NCBI GenBank assembly: GCA_002702685.1
Contig: PABD01000106.1
Coordinates: 1 to 35,302 of the forward strand
Direction: 5' to 3'
DNA length: 35,302 nt
From: Planctomyces sp.
GTDB taxonomy: Bacteria; Planctomycetota; Planctomycetia; Planctomycetales; Planctomycetaceae
Shown: positions 9,790 to 19,925 of the stretch, in pieces
Layout of the letters: the number at the start of each line of letters is the position of its first letter
How positions within the stretch are numbered: position 1 is the stretch's first letter
Translations under genes and position numbers: made by a program
The notes under the pieces: generated by a model
What the model saw: the letters and a program-made list of their open reading frames with translations, nothing else
Told to the model about the DNA's origin: nothing
Databases searched by the model: none

Positions 9790-10965
9790 CTAGTTTTCGA
9801 GGGCGGGGGCAAGGGTCGTCATGTAATGTTCGATGATTCCGGCAATTGCACCGATTTCTTTGTTTCCCTTTGCATGTACGATTTCACAGTTCTGAAAGGG
9901 GGGAACCAGCGTCCGCTCCCGCGCGTGTTTGATGGTTTTCTGCCAGAGGTTGTCGATCACATCGAACAGATGTCCGTGTACAAACAGGTGCGACGGGTTG
10001 AAGATATTGAGTACCGAAGCGATCGCGATGGCCAGATACTCAGAATAACTTTCAATTTCAGGATTGGGACGGAGCTGTCCGGAACTCACCAACTGCCTGA
10101 ATGTTTCTAAATCCAACGATTTCTCATAATTAACGCTGACCTGCCTCAGGAAGCCTTCGTCTGAGGCGACTGTCTCCAGACACCCTCGATTCCCACAACC
10201 GCACAGCAGGCCATTTCGGTCCACCGTGATATGCCCCAGTTCCCCGGCCATGCCATGATGACCTTCAAGCAGACGTCCGCCACTGAAGACGCCGAGTCCC
10301 AAACCGGTCGAGATGTCGATGATCGCGAAATCATTTAAACCCTGAGCCGCACCAAAACGCCGTTCTCCCAGTGACAACGCGTGCATTTCCTGAAACAAGA
10401 TGCAGTCCACCCCCAGCCGCTTCGACATATCCAGTCCCGGAGTACGGCCATCGGTCATATGAAGATTCGGTGAAAAGACGGTGCGTTGATCGACCGAGTT
10501 CGTCAAGCCGGGTGCGGAAATACCGACTCCCACGGTGGAATCGCAGTTCGCCATCAAGAGCCTGATGCGATCTTCGATCGTGTCGAGCAGTTCTTCGTAC
10601 GTGGCGGGGGTTGCGAAATAATGACTGTTCTGCTCTGAAATGATGCCATCAAAGCCACACATGCCGACCCAGCATTTGCGGATGTCGAGCACCACTCCTA
10701 TCACCTGCTTCTTCGTCGAAGAAAATCGCAGCAATTTGCCCGGTCGACCGAGCGTAGTCTGCTGCGCGTTCACCTCTTCCACCAACCCCTGAGACAGCAA
10801 TGAAGCGACGGTTTTGGAGGCCGTCGGCGGGCTGATTCCCATCAGGCGGGTCAGGTCCGCGCGCGAGCACGGGCCGTTCTTCTGCAGAATTTCGATCGCC
10901 ATCCGCTCGTTCAACCGCCGCAGCAGATTCGGTTGGATACGTGACGACGGACTTTTCGGAGACAT
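9790..10965 (-). CDS. ROK-family transcriptional regulator (NagC/XylR type)
   Basis: 391 aa. An N-terminal winged helix-turn-helix at about 20-80 (CSRADLTRLMGISPPTASKTV, then the GRPGK wing) precedes a ROK sugar-kinase-like domain. The ROK zinc site is complete: GELGH with His245, then Cys255-x-Cys257...Cys262 (CGCGNRGCLE). The usual catalytic Asp of ROK kinases (END-x-N) is replaced by QEMHALSLGE near residue 192, so this is expected to sense a sugar or derivative rather than phosphorylate it. The downstream ceramidase-like hydrolase is the obvious candidate target. An inverted repeat 64-82 nt upstream could be its own operator. Confidence 0.9.
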   Translation of the reverse strand: MSPKSPSSRIQPNLLRRLNERMAIEILQKNGPCSRADLTRLMGISPPTASKTVASLLSQGLVEEVNAQQTTLGRPGKLLRFSSTKKQVIGVVLDIRKCWVGMCGFDGIISEQNSHYFATPATYEELLDTIEDRIRLLMANCDSTVGVGISAPGLTNSVDQRTVFSPNLHMTDGRTPGLDMSKRLGVDCILFQEMHALSLGERRFGAAQGLNDFAIIDISTGLGLGVFSGGRLLEGHHGMAGELGHITVDRNGLLCGCGNRGCLETVASDEGFLRQVSVNYEKSLDLETFRQLVSSGQLRPNPEIESYSEYLAIAIASVLNIFNPSHLFVHGHLFDVIDNLWQKTIKHARERTLVPPFQNCEIVHAKGNKEIGAIAGIIEHYMTTLAPALEN

Positions 10966-11028
10966 CGATTCATCTCACGGTTAGGGATTCGGACGCGAAG
11001 TTCTGTCAGGCCGGTTCGGACCTGGATT

Positions 11029-11047
11029 ATTCGCTAACAACGCGAAT
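11029..11047. promoter_or_regulatory. Candidate ROK-regulator operator
   Basis: attcgc (11029-11034) and gcgaat (11042-11047) form an interrupted palindrome with a 7-nt spacer. The TTCGC/GCGAA half-sites resemble the core of NagC/Mlc-type operators. It is the nearest palindrome upstream of the ROK gene. Inference only. Confidence 0.4.
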
Positions 11048-11544
11048 CCAGATCGGGCGCATGTGCAAGAGTATGCAGAGAGCTGCCGAATGGGGATCGG
11101 ATTTCGAGCAAACCGGCGAAAAGAAGGGGAGAAACGGGGTGATCGACATCGGTACTCAGGTAGAACGCTTCGGGCAGCAGTTCGAGTACCGTGCAAGGTA
11201 TCAATCAGCAGCGGTCTTCAGGAGGCGTACACCAAAGGGGTGAGAGGAATCACCTAAGAGCCACTACGCCAGAGGGTTTGGATCAGTGATTTCAATTTAT
11301 AGGTTCGTCAAACATTGAATTGCTACCAGGACTACACCGGTTTTTCGGAAAAGTCACAAGGAAAACCGGGCAAGTCGCGACTCACGGCAGCAGACGGCTG
11401 CCTGGTCTGTGAATGGCGGGCAATAAATGGTCCTCAGCGCGCCGAGGAGACAGGTCTGCCAATTTGGTATCGATGTTGCTAAATAGAACGGAGGGAAGCG
11501 GGAATTTTATCCTGTTGGCATGAGACCGGGCCTGGCGACCGGCA

Positions 11545-11573
11545 TTGACCCTCAATTTCAGACCAAATAAACT
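11545..11573 (+). promoter_or_regulatory. Candidate secA promoter
   Basis: TTGACC (11545-11550), 17-nt spacer, TAAACT (11568-11573). The -10 overlaps the start of a palindrome (11570-11591), which would suit repression at this site. Consensus match only. Confidence 0.4.
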
Positions 11574-11591
11574 TGTCTGATTGAACAAGTT
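11570..11591. repeat. Palindrome aacttgt-N8-acaagtt
   Basis: A perfect 7-bp inverted repeat with an 8-nt spacer, directly at or after the candidate secA -10 box. It could be an operator or a small hairpin in the leader. Confidence 0.4.
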
Positions 11592-11848
11592 GCGGCAGAT
11601 CGCCTGTCGTTGGTTGGATGCCAGACGCGAGTGAAGTTTGATTTACGTCGGATCTCGACCTGCAAAAATGGCAGTTCCGGGACCTCTCCGGTTTCGCTCC
11701 GAAATTCCTCCTGCCTCTGCGATTTCGGATTTTTTATTCTTTCGTCTCCGTGACGGGAAACGGTGCTTGCGGAACGGTGTGGATTCACCGGTCCGTATCT
11801 GGCCCCGGCTTTTTTATCTATTTTAGACGGACGACAAGTCAGCAAGTT

Positions 11849-14800
11849 ATGCAGTTCTTAGAAAAAATCGGCGACTTTCTTGGATCCCTGACGGGATTCA
11901 TTGAGAGATTCATTACCGGCCTGTTTGGTAGCTCGAACGAACGTCGGATTAAACGTATCGGATACGTTCGCGATAAGTCGGGCAAGGCCAGCGTCATCTC
12001 CGGATCGACCCTCGACCGGATCAACAGCCTCGAACCCGAATGGGAAAAGCTGACCGACGCGGAACTCAAAGAGAGTACCACGAAGTTCCGGCGACGTCTC
12101 GCGGATGGCGAGACCCTCGACGACCTGCTGCCGGAGGCATTCGCCGCCGTGCGGGAATCGAGTAAACGCGTCCTGAAAATGCGGCACTACGACGTGCAGA
12201 TGGTCGGGGGACACATTCTCCACAACGGCATGATCGCCGAGATGTCCACCGGGGAAGGTAAAACCCTGGTCGCGACACTTCCTTCGTATCTGAACGCCCT
12301 CGCTGGCTCGGTGCATGTCATTACGGTGAACGACTACCTCGCACTGCGTGACCGGGAGTGGATGGGACCTGTTCACACCGCCCTCGGTCTCTCCGTCGGG
12401 GCAATTCAATCGAACATGTCCCCGCAACAACGCCAGAAATCGTATGCCTGCGATATTACCTATGGTACGAACAACGAATTTGGTTTCGACTATCTCCGCG
12501 ATAATATGAAACCGACGAAGGAACTGCAGGTCCAGGGGCCGCTGACTTACGCGATCATCGACGAGATCGACAACATTCTCATCGACGAATCACGCACGCC
12601 GCTGATCATCGCCGGCCCCGCGCATGACGATGTGACGAAATACCCGAAGGCCAACCGGATCGCCGCGCAACTGAAACGGAACGAGCACTTCGAGGTCAAG
12701 GAAAAAGAAAAGTCGGTCAACATGACCGAAGCCGGGATGCGTTACGCCGAAGAACTTGCCGGGGTCGACTCGTTCTATACGGTCGGTAACCTGGAATGGC
12801 CGCATCTCATCGACAACGCACTGCGTGCGCATCATATCTTCAAAAAGGACATCGATTACGTCGTCCGCAATGGCGAGGTTGTGATCGTCGACGAATTCAC
12901 CGGTCGACTGATGGAAGGTCGTCAGTGGAGCGATGGTCTGCACCAGGCAGTGCAGGCGAAGGAGGGGGTGAAGATCAAATCCGAAACCCAGACCCTCGCC
13001 ACCATCACCCTGCAGAACTACTTCAAGCTGTACAATAAGCTTTGCGGTATGACGGGTACCGCCATGACGGAGGCGAACGAGTTCTGGAAAGTCTACAATC
13101 TCGACGTCATCTCCGTTCCGTCCAACAGACCAATGAAGCGCATCAACTATCCGGACGTGATCTTCCGCTCGGAAAAAGAGAAATGGGAAGCCATTGCCCA
13201 GGAAGTGCGCGATGTTCACAAAGAAGGCCGCCCCGTGCTGGTCGGTACAGTCTCCATCGAGAACTCGGAACTGATCAGTCACCAACTGGAGCGGTACGGA
13301 ATTCCGCATAACGTGCTTAATGCGAAGCATCAGGAGCGTGAGGCGGAGCTGATCGCCCAGGCAGGCCGAAAAGGGGCCGTGACGATTGCGACGAACATGG
13401 CCGGTCGTGGTACCGACATCATCCTCGGCGGTAACCCCGAATACCTCGCGTGGGAAGAACTGAGTCGCAGATACGAATCGCGACTCGACGTTCCCAAACA
13501 TGAGTGGGACAGCTTGACGCAATCGATCGAAGTCCGCGAAGGGATGGACAAAGAAGGGGACGAAGTCGCCGAACTCGGCGGACTTCACGTCATCGGTTCC
13601 GAGCGACACGATTCACGCCGCATCGACCTGCAGCTTCGTGGGCGTGCCGGTCGACAGGGGGACCCCGGTTCCAGCCGCTTCTTTATCTCTCTCGAAGACC
13701 GCCTGATGCGTGTCTTCGGTGGGGATCGCGTAAAGAACCTGCTGACCAGCCTCGGCATGAAAGAGGGTGAAGCGATTGAAAGCCGGATCGTCACCCGCCA
13801 GCTTGAGGGAGCGCAAAAACGCGTTGAAGAACGTCACTTCGATCAGCGTAAAAACCTGCTCGACTACGATGAGGTGATGGACGAGCAACGTAAACGGACC
13901 TACGCGTTCCGCCAGAATATTCTGGATGGAGCGAATTGCCGCGATCTCATCCTCGAGATGATCGATGGCCGGGTGGACGACGCCTGCACGCGAATCCTCA
14001 ATCCCGAATACCGTTGGGAAACGATCAGCGAATGGCTGCGGCGCACGCTCGATATCCAGACGGAGCCACATAATTTGAAAGGGATGGAACCGGACCAGCT
14101 CTTCGCTTTCCTCAAGGAGACGACGCTCGTTCAGAGTGAAGTCGAACTTGAAGACAAGATCGAAGAAAACCTTCCGGAAGGAGGCGACCCGAAAGCCGAC
14201 TGGAACTGGATCGCCATGTCGCGCTGGGTCAACCAGCGGTGGGGCCTCAACACGAACGATCGTGAACTTGAGAAGATCGGTCGCGAAGAACTCTACACAA
14301 ACCTGATGGAGCGCATCCGCAAAGCCCAGGAGAAACTCGATTTCTCACCGGTGCGGGTTTTCCTCGAGCCTGAATGGCCGAAGCAGACATTGATCGGCTG
14401 GTTACATGGCGCGTTCCTCCTCGACCTCAAGCTCGATGACATTCGTGACCTTGAACCGAACGAAATCAGTGCTCTCGTCAAACAGCGTTTGCGCGATGCG
14501 TACAACGAAAAAGAAGTTCGCTTCCCCGTCGCGGTGGGCATGGCGAATTTCCTCGCCGAAGACGGTCAGGGTGGCGAACGCTACGACCGGGACGGGCTTG
14601 TCCGCTGGGCGAACGGCCGGTTCCAGAGCCGGATGGATGTCGAAGAGATCCGTACCCGCACACGGCAGGAAATCGAACAACTGCTGCTTGAACAATCGAA
14701 ACAGTTCTATGTGAATGAGTCGACGATTCAGGAGCAGACCAACAAGTACCTGCAGGCGGCGTATGCTTCACAGAACGGCCAGAAACAGGATGCCCTCACC

Positions 14801-15388
14801 GATCTGACGAAATGGGCGAACGAGTCGTTGAACAGTGATCTCAAAGCCACTGAACTTCTCGAAATGGACGAGAAGGAAATCGAACAGCAGATTCTGAGGC
14901 AGTATGACCTCCGCTATCGCCCGGAACTGCGACAGGCGGAACTCTCGCTGTTGCTGGAAGTGGTGGACAGTGCGTGGAAAGATCACCTCTACCACATGGA
15001 CCACCTCCGCGCGAGCGTCGGGCTGTCGGGATACGCACAAAAGGACCCCAAAGTCGAATACAAGAAGGAAGGCCGGAAGGCGTTCCTGATGATGTGGGAT
15101 CGGATTAACCAGCAAGTCGCCGAAGCGATCTTTCGGATGGAAAAAGAGAGCCCGGGCTTTGTTGGATCTCTGTGGCAGATTTCCACCACAACGCATGCGG
15201 CCCCCGAAGAAGAAGCGACATCAGTATCGCCCGGTGGTTACACCGAAGATGACCATGCTCCGCCAGCACGCACGGGCCAGGAACAGGCGGCGGTCGATCC
15301 GATTCGCAACTTCGACGATAAAGTCGGACGGAACGATCCGTGTCCGTGCGGCTCGGGTAAAAAGTATAAGAAATGCCACGGAGCCTGA
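11849..15388 (+). CDS. secA: Preprotein translocase ATPase SecA, enlarged planctomycete form
   Basis: Motor ATPase that pushes unfolded preproteins through SecYEG. The ATG at 11849 is chosen because [12 protein letters not shown] fits a SecA N-terminus; the 33 in-frame codons before it look like leader. Length 1179 aa against about 900 in E. coli. Motifs: Walker A MSTGEGKT (Lys138), [15 protein letters not shown] (Asp238), [27 protein letters not shown] and [18 protein letters not shown]. The C-terminus has the SEC-C zinc motif [16 protein letters not shown] for SecB/ribosome contact. The extra length lies between about residues 725 and 1060 in the helical scaffold/wing region, where five Trp-led units of 58-69 residues can be aligned (Trp729, 793, 851, 920, 989). 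The canonical scaffold then resumes ([30 protein letters not shown]). waaA follows after 52 bp. Confidence 0.97.
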   Translation: MQFLEKIGDFLGSLTGFIERFITGLFGSSNERRIKRIGYVRDKSGKASVISGSTLDRINSLEPEWEKLTDAELKESTTKFRRRLADGETLDDLLPEAFAAVRESSKRVLKMRHYDVQMVGGHILHNGMIAEMSTGEGKTLVATLPSYLNALAGSVHVITVNDYLALRDREWMGPVHTALGLSVGAIQSNMSPQQRQKSYACDITYGTNNEFGFDYLRDNMKPTKELQVQGPLTYAIIDEIDNILIDESRTPLIIAGPAHDDVTKYPKANRIAAQLKRNEHFEVKEKEKSVNMTEAGMRYAEELAGVDSFYTVGNLEWPHLIDNALRAHHIFKKDIDYVVRNGEVVIVDEFTGRLMEGRQWSDGLHQAVQAKEGVKIKSETQTLATITLQNYFKLYNKLCGMTGTAMTEANEFWKVYNLDVISVPSNRPMKRINYPDVIFRSEKEKWEAIAQEVRDVHKEGRPVLVGTVSIENSELISHQLERYGIPHNVLNAKHQEREAELIAQAGRKGAVTIATNMAGRGTDIILGGNPEYLAWEELSRRYESRLDVPKHEWDSLTQSIEVREGMDKEGDEVAELGGLHVIGSERHDSRRIDLQLRGRAGRQGDPGSSRFFISLEDRLMRVFGGDRVKNLLTSLGMKEGEAIESRIVTRQLEGAQKRVEERHFDQRKNLLDYDEVMDEQRKRTYAFRQNILDGANCRDLILEMIDGRVDDACTRILNPEYRWETISEWLRRTLDIQTEPHNLKGMEPDQLFAFLKETTLVQSEVELEDKIEENLPEGGDPKADWNWIAMSRWVNQRWGLNTNDRELEKIGREELYTNLMERIRKAQEKLDFSPVRVFLEPEWPKQTLIGWLHGAFLLDLKLDDIRDLEPNEISALVKQRLRDAYNEKEVRFPVAVGMANFLAEDGQGGERYDRDGLVRWANGRFQSRMDVEEIRTRTRQEIEQLLLEQSKQFYVNESTIQEQTNKYLQAAYASQNGQKQDALTDLTKWANESLNSDLKATELLEMDEKEIEQQILRQYDLRYRPELRQAELSLLLEVVDSAWKDHLYHMDHLRASVGLSGYAQKDPKVEYKKEGRKAFLMMWDRINQQVAEAIFRMEKESPGFVGSLWQISTTTHAAPEEEATSVSPGGYTEDDHAPPARTGQEQAAVDPIRNFDDKVGRNDPCPCGSGKKYKKCHGA

Positions 15389-15440
15389 TCCCCGAAGCCT
15401 GAACGATCTATCGAAAACCCGAACGGGGAGAAGGGGAAGG

Positions 15441-16775
15441 ATGTCCCGACTGCTCACCTGGTGTTGTAACCTCTGTTATCTGCTGATACTGGTAGTCGCC
15501 GCGCCGATCATCGTCTATCGAGCCATCGCCCTCGGCAAATATCGCGAGGGGTGGGCAGAAAAGCTGTTGGGAAACGTTCCTGAACGGGACCTCCAATGTC
15601 CCGCAGTCTGGTTTCATGCGGTCAGCGTGGGCGAAGTTCTGCAGCTTCAACAGATCGTAAAGCGATTCCGCGAAGCACACCCCGGTTACGAGATCATTGT
15701 CAGTTGCACGACATCGACGGGCAGAGGGGTCGCCGAGGAGAAATTCCCCGACTGCCACGTCTGCTACTATCCGCTCGATTTCAGCTGGGCAGTGCGCCGC
15801 GCGCTCAAGAGACTGCGACCGGAATTGATGGTTCTGGTCGAACTCGAGCTGTGGCCCAATCTGATTCTGGAGGCGGAACGACTCGGCCTTCCCCTCGCCC
15901 TGATCAATGGACGCATCAGCGAGAAGTCATTTAAGGGCTACCGCAAACTGCGGCCTCTCATGGGTCGCCTCCTGCCTACGTTTTCCCTGCTGGCCACGCA
16001 AAGCGAGTTGTACGCGGAACGACTCCGGTCCCTCGGCGCGCCGCAAGACCGGCTGCATGTCACAGGGTCGATCAAGTTTGATGGGGTGCAAACCGAACGG
16101 AACAATGAACGGACTTCCGAGATTCGGGATGGCTTTGGCCTGTCCGCGAGCGAATACGTATTCATCGCCGGCAGTACGCAGTTTCCCGAAGAAAAACATG
16201 CCCTCGACAGCTATCGCCAGCTGAAATTGAATTTCCCCCGCCTGCGATTGGTTGTGGTACCACGGCACAAAGAACGGTTCGCGGAGGTCGCCAGTCTGAT
16301 CGAAGGCGAAGGATTTTCGCTGATTCGACGTAGTGCGGTGAAGGAAGGGACGAGCGCGCCAGTGACCTCGCCGGACAACGATCCGGTTCTCCTGCTCGAC
16401 ACGCTGGGGGAACTCAACGCCTGCTGGGGGATGGCGGATTTCGCCTTTGTGGGGGGTAGCCTGACCAATCGTGGCGGGCAGAATATGATCGAACCCGCTG
16501 CCTACGCCGCCGTGGTCACCTTCGGCCCGAATACCCGTAACTTCAAAGATGTTGTCGATTTACTGCTCGCGGGAGACGCCGCGGAAGTGGTGGGTGATGA
16601 GACGGAATTGCGGCGGCGACTTGAATTTTACTTATCGCATCCCGAGGCTGGGCGAGAGCGCGGTGAGCGGGCACGCGAACTGGTTCTGCGACAGCAGGGA
16701 GCAACCCGGATGACGGTCGACCTGCTGACGAAGCTGCTTCCGGCAGGTAGCGATGCGTCGGCAAATGCAGCTTGA
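15441..16775 (+). CDS. waaA: 3-deoxy-D-manno-octulosonic acid (Kdo) transferase
   Basis: Inner-membrane GT30 glycosyltransferase (KdtA) that adds Kdo from CMP-Kdo to the lipid A precursor. 444 aa from the ATG at 15441, which has a strong purine-rich ribosome site (aaggggaagg). An N-terminal membrane anchor (about residues 4-30) is followed by the family motifs HAVSVGE, SCTTSTGRG, VELELWPN, INGRISEKS, SIKFDG, STQFPEE and GGSLTNRGGQN with EPAAYA. The domain order is the standard two-Rossmann GT-B fold. It starts 52 bp after secA and is probably co-transcribed. Its presence shows the organism builds a Kdo-bearing lipid A core. An in-frame start further upstream inside secA is rejected. Confidence 0.95.
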   Translation: MSRLLTWCCNLCYLLILVVAAPIIVYRAIALGKYREGWAEKLLGNVPERDLQCPAVWFHAVSVGEVLQLQQIVKRFREAHPGYEIIVSCTTSTGRGVAEEKFPDCHVCYYPLDFSWAVRRALKRLRPELMVLVELELWPNLILEAERLGLPLALINGRISEKSFKGYRKLRPLMGRLLPTFSLLATQSELYAERLRSLGAPQDRLHVTGSIKFDGVQTERNNERTSEIRDGFGLSASEYVFIAGSTQFPEEKHALDSYRQLKLNFPRLRLVVVPRHKERFAEVASLIEGEGFSLIRRSAVKEGTSAPVTSPDNDPVLLLDTLGELNACWGMADFAFVGGSLTNRGGQNMIEPAAYAAVVTFGPNTRNFKDVVDLLLAGDAAEVVGDETELRRRLEFYLSHPEAGRERGERARELVLRQQGATRMTVDLLTKLLPAGSDASANAA

Positions 16776-17173
16776 TGATGTTTTAAAGCCTCGATTGTGG
16801 CATTTCTCAACCGAAACGATTACCCTGTGAGCGGCGAGAAATGAAGGTTCAAACTTGTTCCGCCGGATTGGGAATTCTACAATCCACCTCATCCGGGTCG
16901 CCGTGACTTTTACGGTCGTGAAGTTGACTCACAGTCAGGTACTAACCGGTGCCGCTCTTCTGTAATGGCATCGTTGGTCAGACCCGCGATGAAAATCATC
17001 AGATCGATCCCGTCGCTTTGTGAACGGGCGCGATTCCCCTCATGTAAAATTTTATGGATACCCTCCTGGAACTTCTCTCCGTCGGAAACTGCGGTCGAAG
17101 ACGATCAATAGCTTTTCTCGCGGCGGAGTTCCGCGTCACTCGAATCTGATATCAATATTGCACGGAGTCTTTA
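16776..17173 (+). other. Intergenic region upstream of metK (398 bp)
   Basis: No gene seen. A small hairpin (cccgt ... acggg, about 17010-17029) is present. None of the SAM-riboswitch signatures known to me (SAM-I kink-turn/core, SAM-II) could be recognised. A clear ggag lies 8-9 nt before the metK ATG. Confidence 0.5.
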
Positions 17174-18352
17174 ATGGCGAATTTTCTTTTCACAAGTGAA
17201 TCGGTGAGCATGGGGCATCCCGATAAACTTTCAGACCAGATCTCGGACGGTGTTCTGGACGCATTGCTGGCACAGGATCCGAAATCCCGAGTCGCTTGTG
17301 AGACTTTGTGTTCCACCGACCTGATCGTCCTCTCGGGTGAAATCACGACCGAGGCAAAAGTCGACTATGTCGAAATTGCCCGTCAGGTTGCCCGTGAAGT
17401 TGGCTACGTCAGCGACGATATCGGTTTCAATGCCGACAGTTGCCGCGTGCTTCAAGCTCTCCATAAACAATCTCCCGACATTGCCGCCGGCGTCGACCGG
17501 GACGGTGCAGGGGACCAGGGACTGATGTTCGGTTACGCCTGCAACCAGACCCGCGAGTTCATGCCGTTGCCGATCGCACTGTCGCACCGCATCATCAACC
17601 GCATCACGGAAGCCCGTCAAAAGGAAGAAGTGAACTGGCTCCGCCCGGACAGCAAATCGCAGGTCACCATCGAGTATGATGGCAACAAACCGGTGGGGAT
17701 CAGCGCAGTGGTGGTCTCGACCCAGCATACTCCGGAAGTCTCTCAGGAGACGATCCGCGAATACGTCATCGAAGAAGTTATCAAGCCTTCCGTTCCCGCC
17801 GAGTTGTTGAGCGACAAAACCAAATACCACATCAACCCGACGGGCATTTTCGTCGTCGGTGGTCCGCATGGTGACTGCGGTCTGACGGGCCGGAAAATCA
17901 TCGTGGACACTTACGGTGGATGGGGTCGCCACGGTGGCGGTGCTTTCAGCGGTAAGGACAGTACCAAAGTCGACCGCTCGGCCGCTTACATGGCTCGCTA
18001 CGTCGCGAAAAACATCGTCGCCGCCGGACTCGCGACCGAATGTGAAGTCCAGCTCGCCTACGCCATCGGCGTCGCCGAACCGGTCTCCGTTCGCGTCGAT
18101 ACCAACGGCACCGGCGTTGTCGATGAGCAGAAAATCGCGGAACTGGTCCGCGAGCTGTTCCCGCTCACCCCGCAGGGAATTATCGAAACGCTTCAGCTGC
18201 GTCGCCCGATTTTCCGAAAAACCGCCCATGGTGGACACTTCGGTCGCACGGAGCCCGAATTCAGCTGGGAAGCCACGGACAAGGCGGAAGAGCTTTATAA
18301 ACAAGCTGGCCTCGGTTCCAAGCTCCCTGAACCTGAATTCGTCGTCACCTAG
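17174..18352 (+). CDS. metK: S-adenosylmethionine synthetase
   Basis: Cytosolic enzyme making S-adenosylmethionine from methionine and ATP. 392 aa, standard length. Signature motifs are all present: [11 protein letters not shown] near the N-terminus (ATP/metal), [32 protein letters not shown], and the phosphate loop [19 protein letters not shown]. The ATG at 17174 has ggag at the right distance. It sits alone, followed by its own terminator at 18398-18434. Nothing unusual in the protein. Confidence 0.98.
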   Translation: MANFLFTSESVSMGHPDKLSDQISDGVLDALLAQDPKSRVACETLCSTDLIVLSGEITTEAKVDYVEIARQVAREVGYVSDDIGFNADSCRVLQALHKQSPDIAAGVDRDGAGDQGLMFGYACNQTREFMPLPIALSHRIINRITEARQKEEVNWLRPDSKSQVTIEYDGNKPVGISAVVVSTQHTPEVSQETIREYVIEEVIKPSVPAELLSDKTKYHINPTGIFVVGGPHGDCGLTGRKIIVDTYGGWGRHGGGAFSGKDSTKVDRSAAYMARYVAKNIVAAGLATECEVQLAYAIGVAEPVSVRVDTNGTGVVDEQKIAELVRELFPLTPQGIIETLQLRRPIFRKTAHGGHFGRTEPEFSWEATDKAEELYKQAGLGSKLPEPEFVVT

Positions 18353-18397
18353 AACAGGTTTCAGGCAGGCCCAAAACCTGCTTCACGATATTCAGCA

Positions 18398-18434
18398 AGA
18401 CCTCGCCCGGGATTCCAGCGAGGTCTCTTTTTTT
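18398..18434 (+). terminator. metK rho-independent terminator
   Basis: agacctcgc (18398-18406) pairs perfectly with gcgaggtct (18418-18426) around an 11-nt loop, followed by ctttttttg. Located 46 nt after the metK stop. Confidence 0.88.
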
Positions 18435-18594
18435 GAAATAAGCACATTTTCCCATATTGAGGGGAATCGCCTGCAAGCCAGAAAAACAGGGCTGAAACCG
18501 CCATTTCCCACGCGAATGTGAAACATCATTTGCGATAGTTGGCGAGGATTCGCGTTTACTCAGATATGCGAGCTTGTACAATTTACGTAACAGT

Positions 18595-18628
18595 CACAGT
18601 CAAATTCAGGGCACAGTCAAATTCAGGG
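18595..18628 (+). repeat. 17-bp tandem duplication
   Basis: The unit cacagtcaaattcaggg occurs twice in tandem (18595-18611 and 18612-18628) with no mismatch. It forms the left side of a larger imperfect inverted repeat. Confidence 0.7.
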
Positions 18629-18720
18629 GTGTCACTGCTGAGGATCCGATGCTCCCGACTGTTCCCTCTGCGCCGGTGACGCCGGCTTTCTCCCGCCTGT
18701 ACCTCTAATTGACCGTGCCC
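18609..18720. repeat. Imperfect inverted repeat, possible REP/MITE-like remnant
   Basis: gggcacagtcaaatt (18609-18623) is matched in reverse complement by aattgaccgtgccc (18707-18720), with one mismatch and one gap. The roughly 112-bp unit between metK and the next gene has no coding content. It resembles a small non-autonomous or REP-type element, but no second copy is visible here. Confidence 0.4.
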
Positions 18721-18743
18721 ACCCTCAACAGGTTGCTCTGTTT

Positions 18744-19925
18744 ATGTCACCCCGCTCAACTGAGATGTACGACGATTCCTCTGTCGTCCGCTGGATCCCC
18801 CCGCTGTTATGGGGATACACCCTCTTCCTCCTGATTTTAATTGCCGGGCGCTCCATTTCCGGTTGGTCCCCCGAGCCGGCAGGAGGCCTGACTTTGTTCG
18901 GTACGGCCCTCGCCCTCTCACTCTGGGGAGCATGGCTGCATCGACACAGCAGCAAGGAATGGACGGCGGAAAAAGAATTACTCAATTCCGGCGTGACGGT
19001 ACTCCCCGTCACCCTGATCGGTTTTTTCACCCTGGCGCCCAACTCCACATTTTCCGTCTTTGCGACGGTTCTGGGGATCGTGCTCGCTGGTGTCTGGCAG
19101 ATCTACCAGGCCGGCAACATGGAGGTCGCGGCCGAGTCGGATGCGGTCTCGTCCCGTACGACGGTGGCCGACGATACTCTGATTGCTCCTCCCCAACCAG
19201 CAGTTCCCACTCCCGAACATGAGCCTGTCCCCCTCACGCAGCCGGAAACAATTTCCGAAACCACGACGGCTCCGCGGGAACAAAAGACCTTCGACATCAG
19301 CCTGCTGGGCGAATCTCATCAGGAGGGGCTCTCCGATATGGACACCCGTGTCATTGAGATTCCGGAAGAGATCCGACGACTTTCCGATCCGGAGCCCGCT
19401 TCCGCTAAAACGTTCGACACGAATGGACTCAAGCCGGAAGCACCTCCGGAGTCGTGCTGCTGGGAAACGGACCGCTCCTACGATCTGTTCGCGGAACAGA
19501 CGGAGTGGGTGGTACAACAGTTCCGCCGAACGCGCCGTCCGAGTGGATGCGAAGCGATTGAAGGCTTTATGAAAGTTGAATGGCAAGCGGGCCAGCGGCG
19601 TCAGGTCGTCCACATTCCCTTCTATCCCCCATTTGCAGATCGCCCTGAGATCTACTGCGAGCCGGCCGACGAGACAGACGTCCGTCTCAAAGTCGCGGAC
19701 GTCCGCCGCTACGGCGCGCGGATCGAACTCGCGCTGCCGCATGTCGCCGAAAGCGGAGAATCAACCTGCCTGCATCTGCTCGCCTGCCTCGAGGGAAAAA
19801 CGGACGACGAAATCGAAGATTCGTCCGAGCTGAACGAAACACAACTGGTGAGTCAGATAGAACTGAATGGAAAGGCCCAACGGAACGGTCAGGGGTCGAT
19901 TCAAGGCTTTCGTACTGACGCTTGA
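18744..19925 (+). CDS. Unknown protein with four N-terminal TM segments and a soluble C-terminal domain
   Basis: 393 aa; family not recognised. Four hydrophobic segments (about 17-35, 49-65, 82-97, 101-121) are followed by a Pro/Thr/Glu-rich linker (about 125-235) and a soluble domain (about 240-360) containing WETDRSYDLFAEQTEWVVQQF, a Lys/Trp-rich strand and HIPFYPPFADRPEIYCEP. The C-terminal part appears compact and beta-rich. The likely topology is a membrane-anchored cytoplasmic domain on a flexible linker. It lies between metK and fabH with its own spacers on both sides, so no operon partner is indicated. A coding role is supported by consistent composition and length. Confidence 0.72.
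   Translation: MSPRSTEMYDDSSVVRWIPPLLWGYTLFLLILIAGRSISGWSPEPAGGLTLFGTALALSLWGAWLHRHSSKEWTAEKELLNSGVTVLPVTLIGFFTLAPNSTFSVFATVLGIVLAGVWQIYQAGNMEVAAESDAVSSRTTVADDTLIAPPQPAVPTPEHEPVPLTQPETISETTTAPREQKTFDISLLGESHQEGLSDMDTRVIEIPEEIRRLSDPEPASAKTFDTNGLKPEAPPESCCWETDRSYDLFAEQTEWVVQQFRRTRRPSGCEAIEGFMKVEWQAGQRRQVVHIPFYPPFADRPEIYCEPADETDVRLKVADVRRYGARIELALPHVAESGESTCLHLLACLEGKTDDEIEDSSELNETQLVSQIELNGKAQRNGQGSIQGFRTDA

Larger units (their letters stand above)
10966..11848. other. Divergent intergenic region upstream of the ROK gene and secA (883 bp)
   Basis: No convincing gene. It carries the control regions for the ROK gene (minus) and secA (plus). Structures seen: attcgc/gcgaat at 11029-11047, a ccggtttt ... 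aaaaccgg hairpin at 11337-11369, a candidate promoter at 11545-11573 and a palindrome at 11570-11591. The secA leader would be more than 250 nt if that promoter is used. Confidence 0.55.

Noticed and set aside
8860-10110. 416-codon plus-strand frame across the ceramidase-like and ROK genes
   Set aside because: It overlaps two well-supported minus-strand genes, spans their intergenic gap and has no recognisable motif.
11750-11848. SecA start at 11750
   Set aside because: The 33 additional residues (Gly/Trp/Arg-rich) are unlike SecA N-termini; [10 protein letters not shown] at 11849 fits better.
12590-13609. 339-codon frame antisense to secA
   Set aside because: Shadow of the secA coding sequence; no motifs.
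16776-17173. SAM riboswitch ahead of metK
   Set aside because: No SAM-I, SAM-II or SAH-type conserved core could be found by eye; a covariance-model search would settle it.
17231-18304. Long open frame (357 codons) antisense to metK
   Set aside because: metK on the other strand is complete and unmistakable; the antisense frame is a by-product of GC-rich codon use and matches no family.
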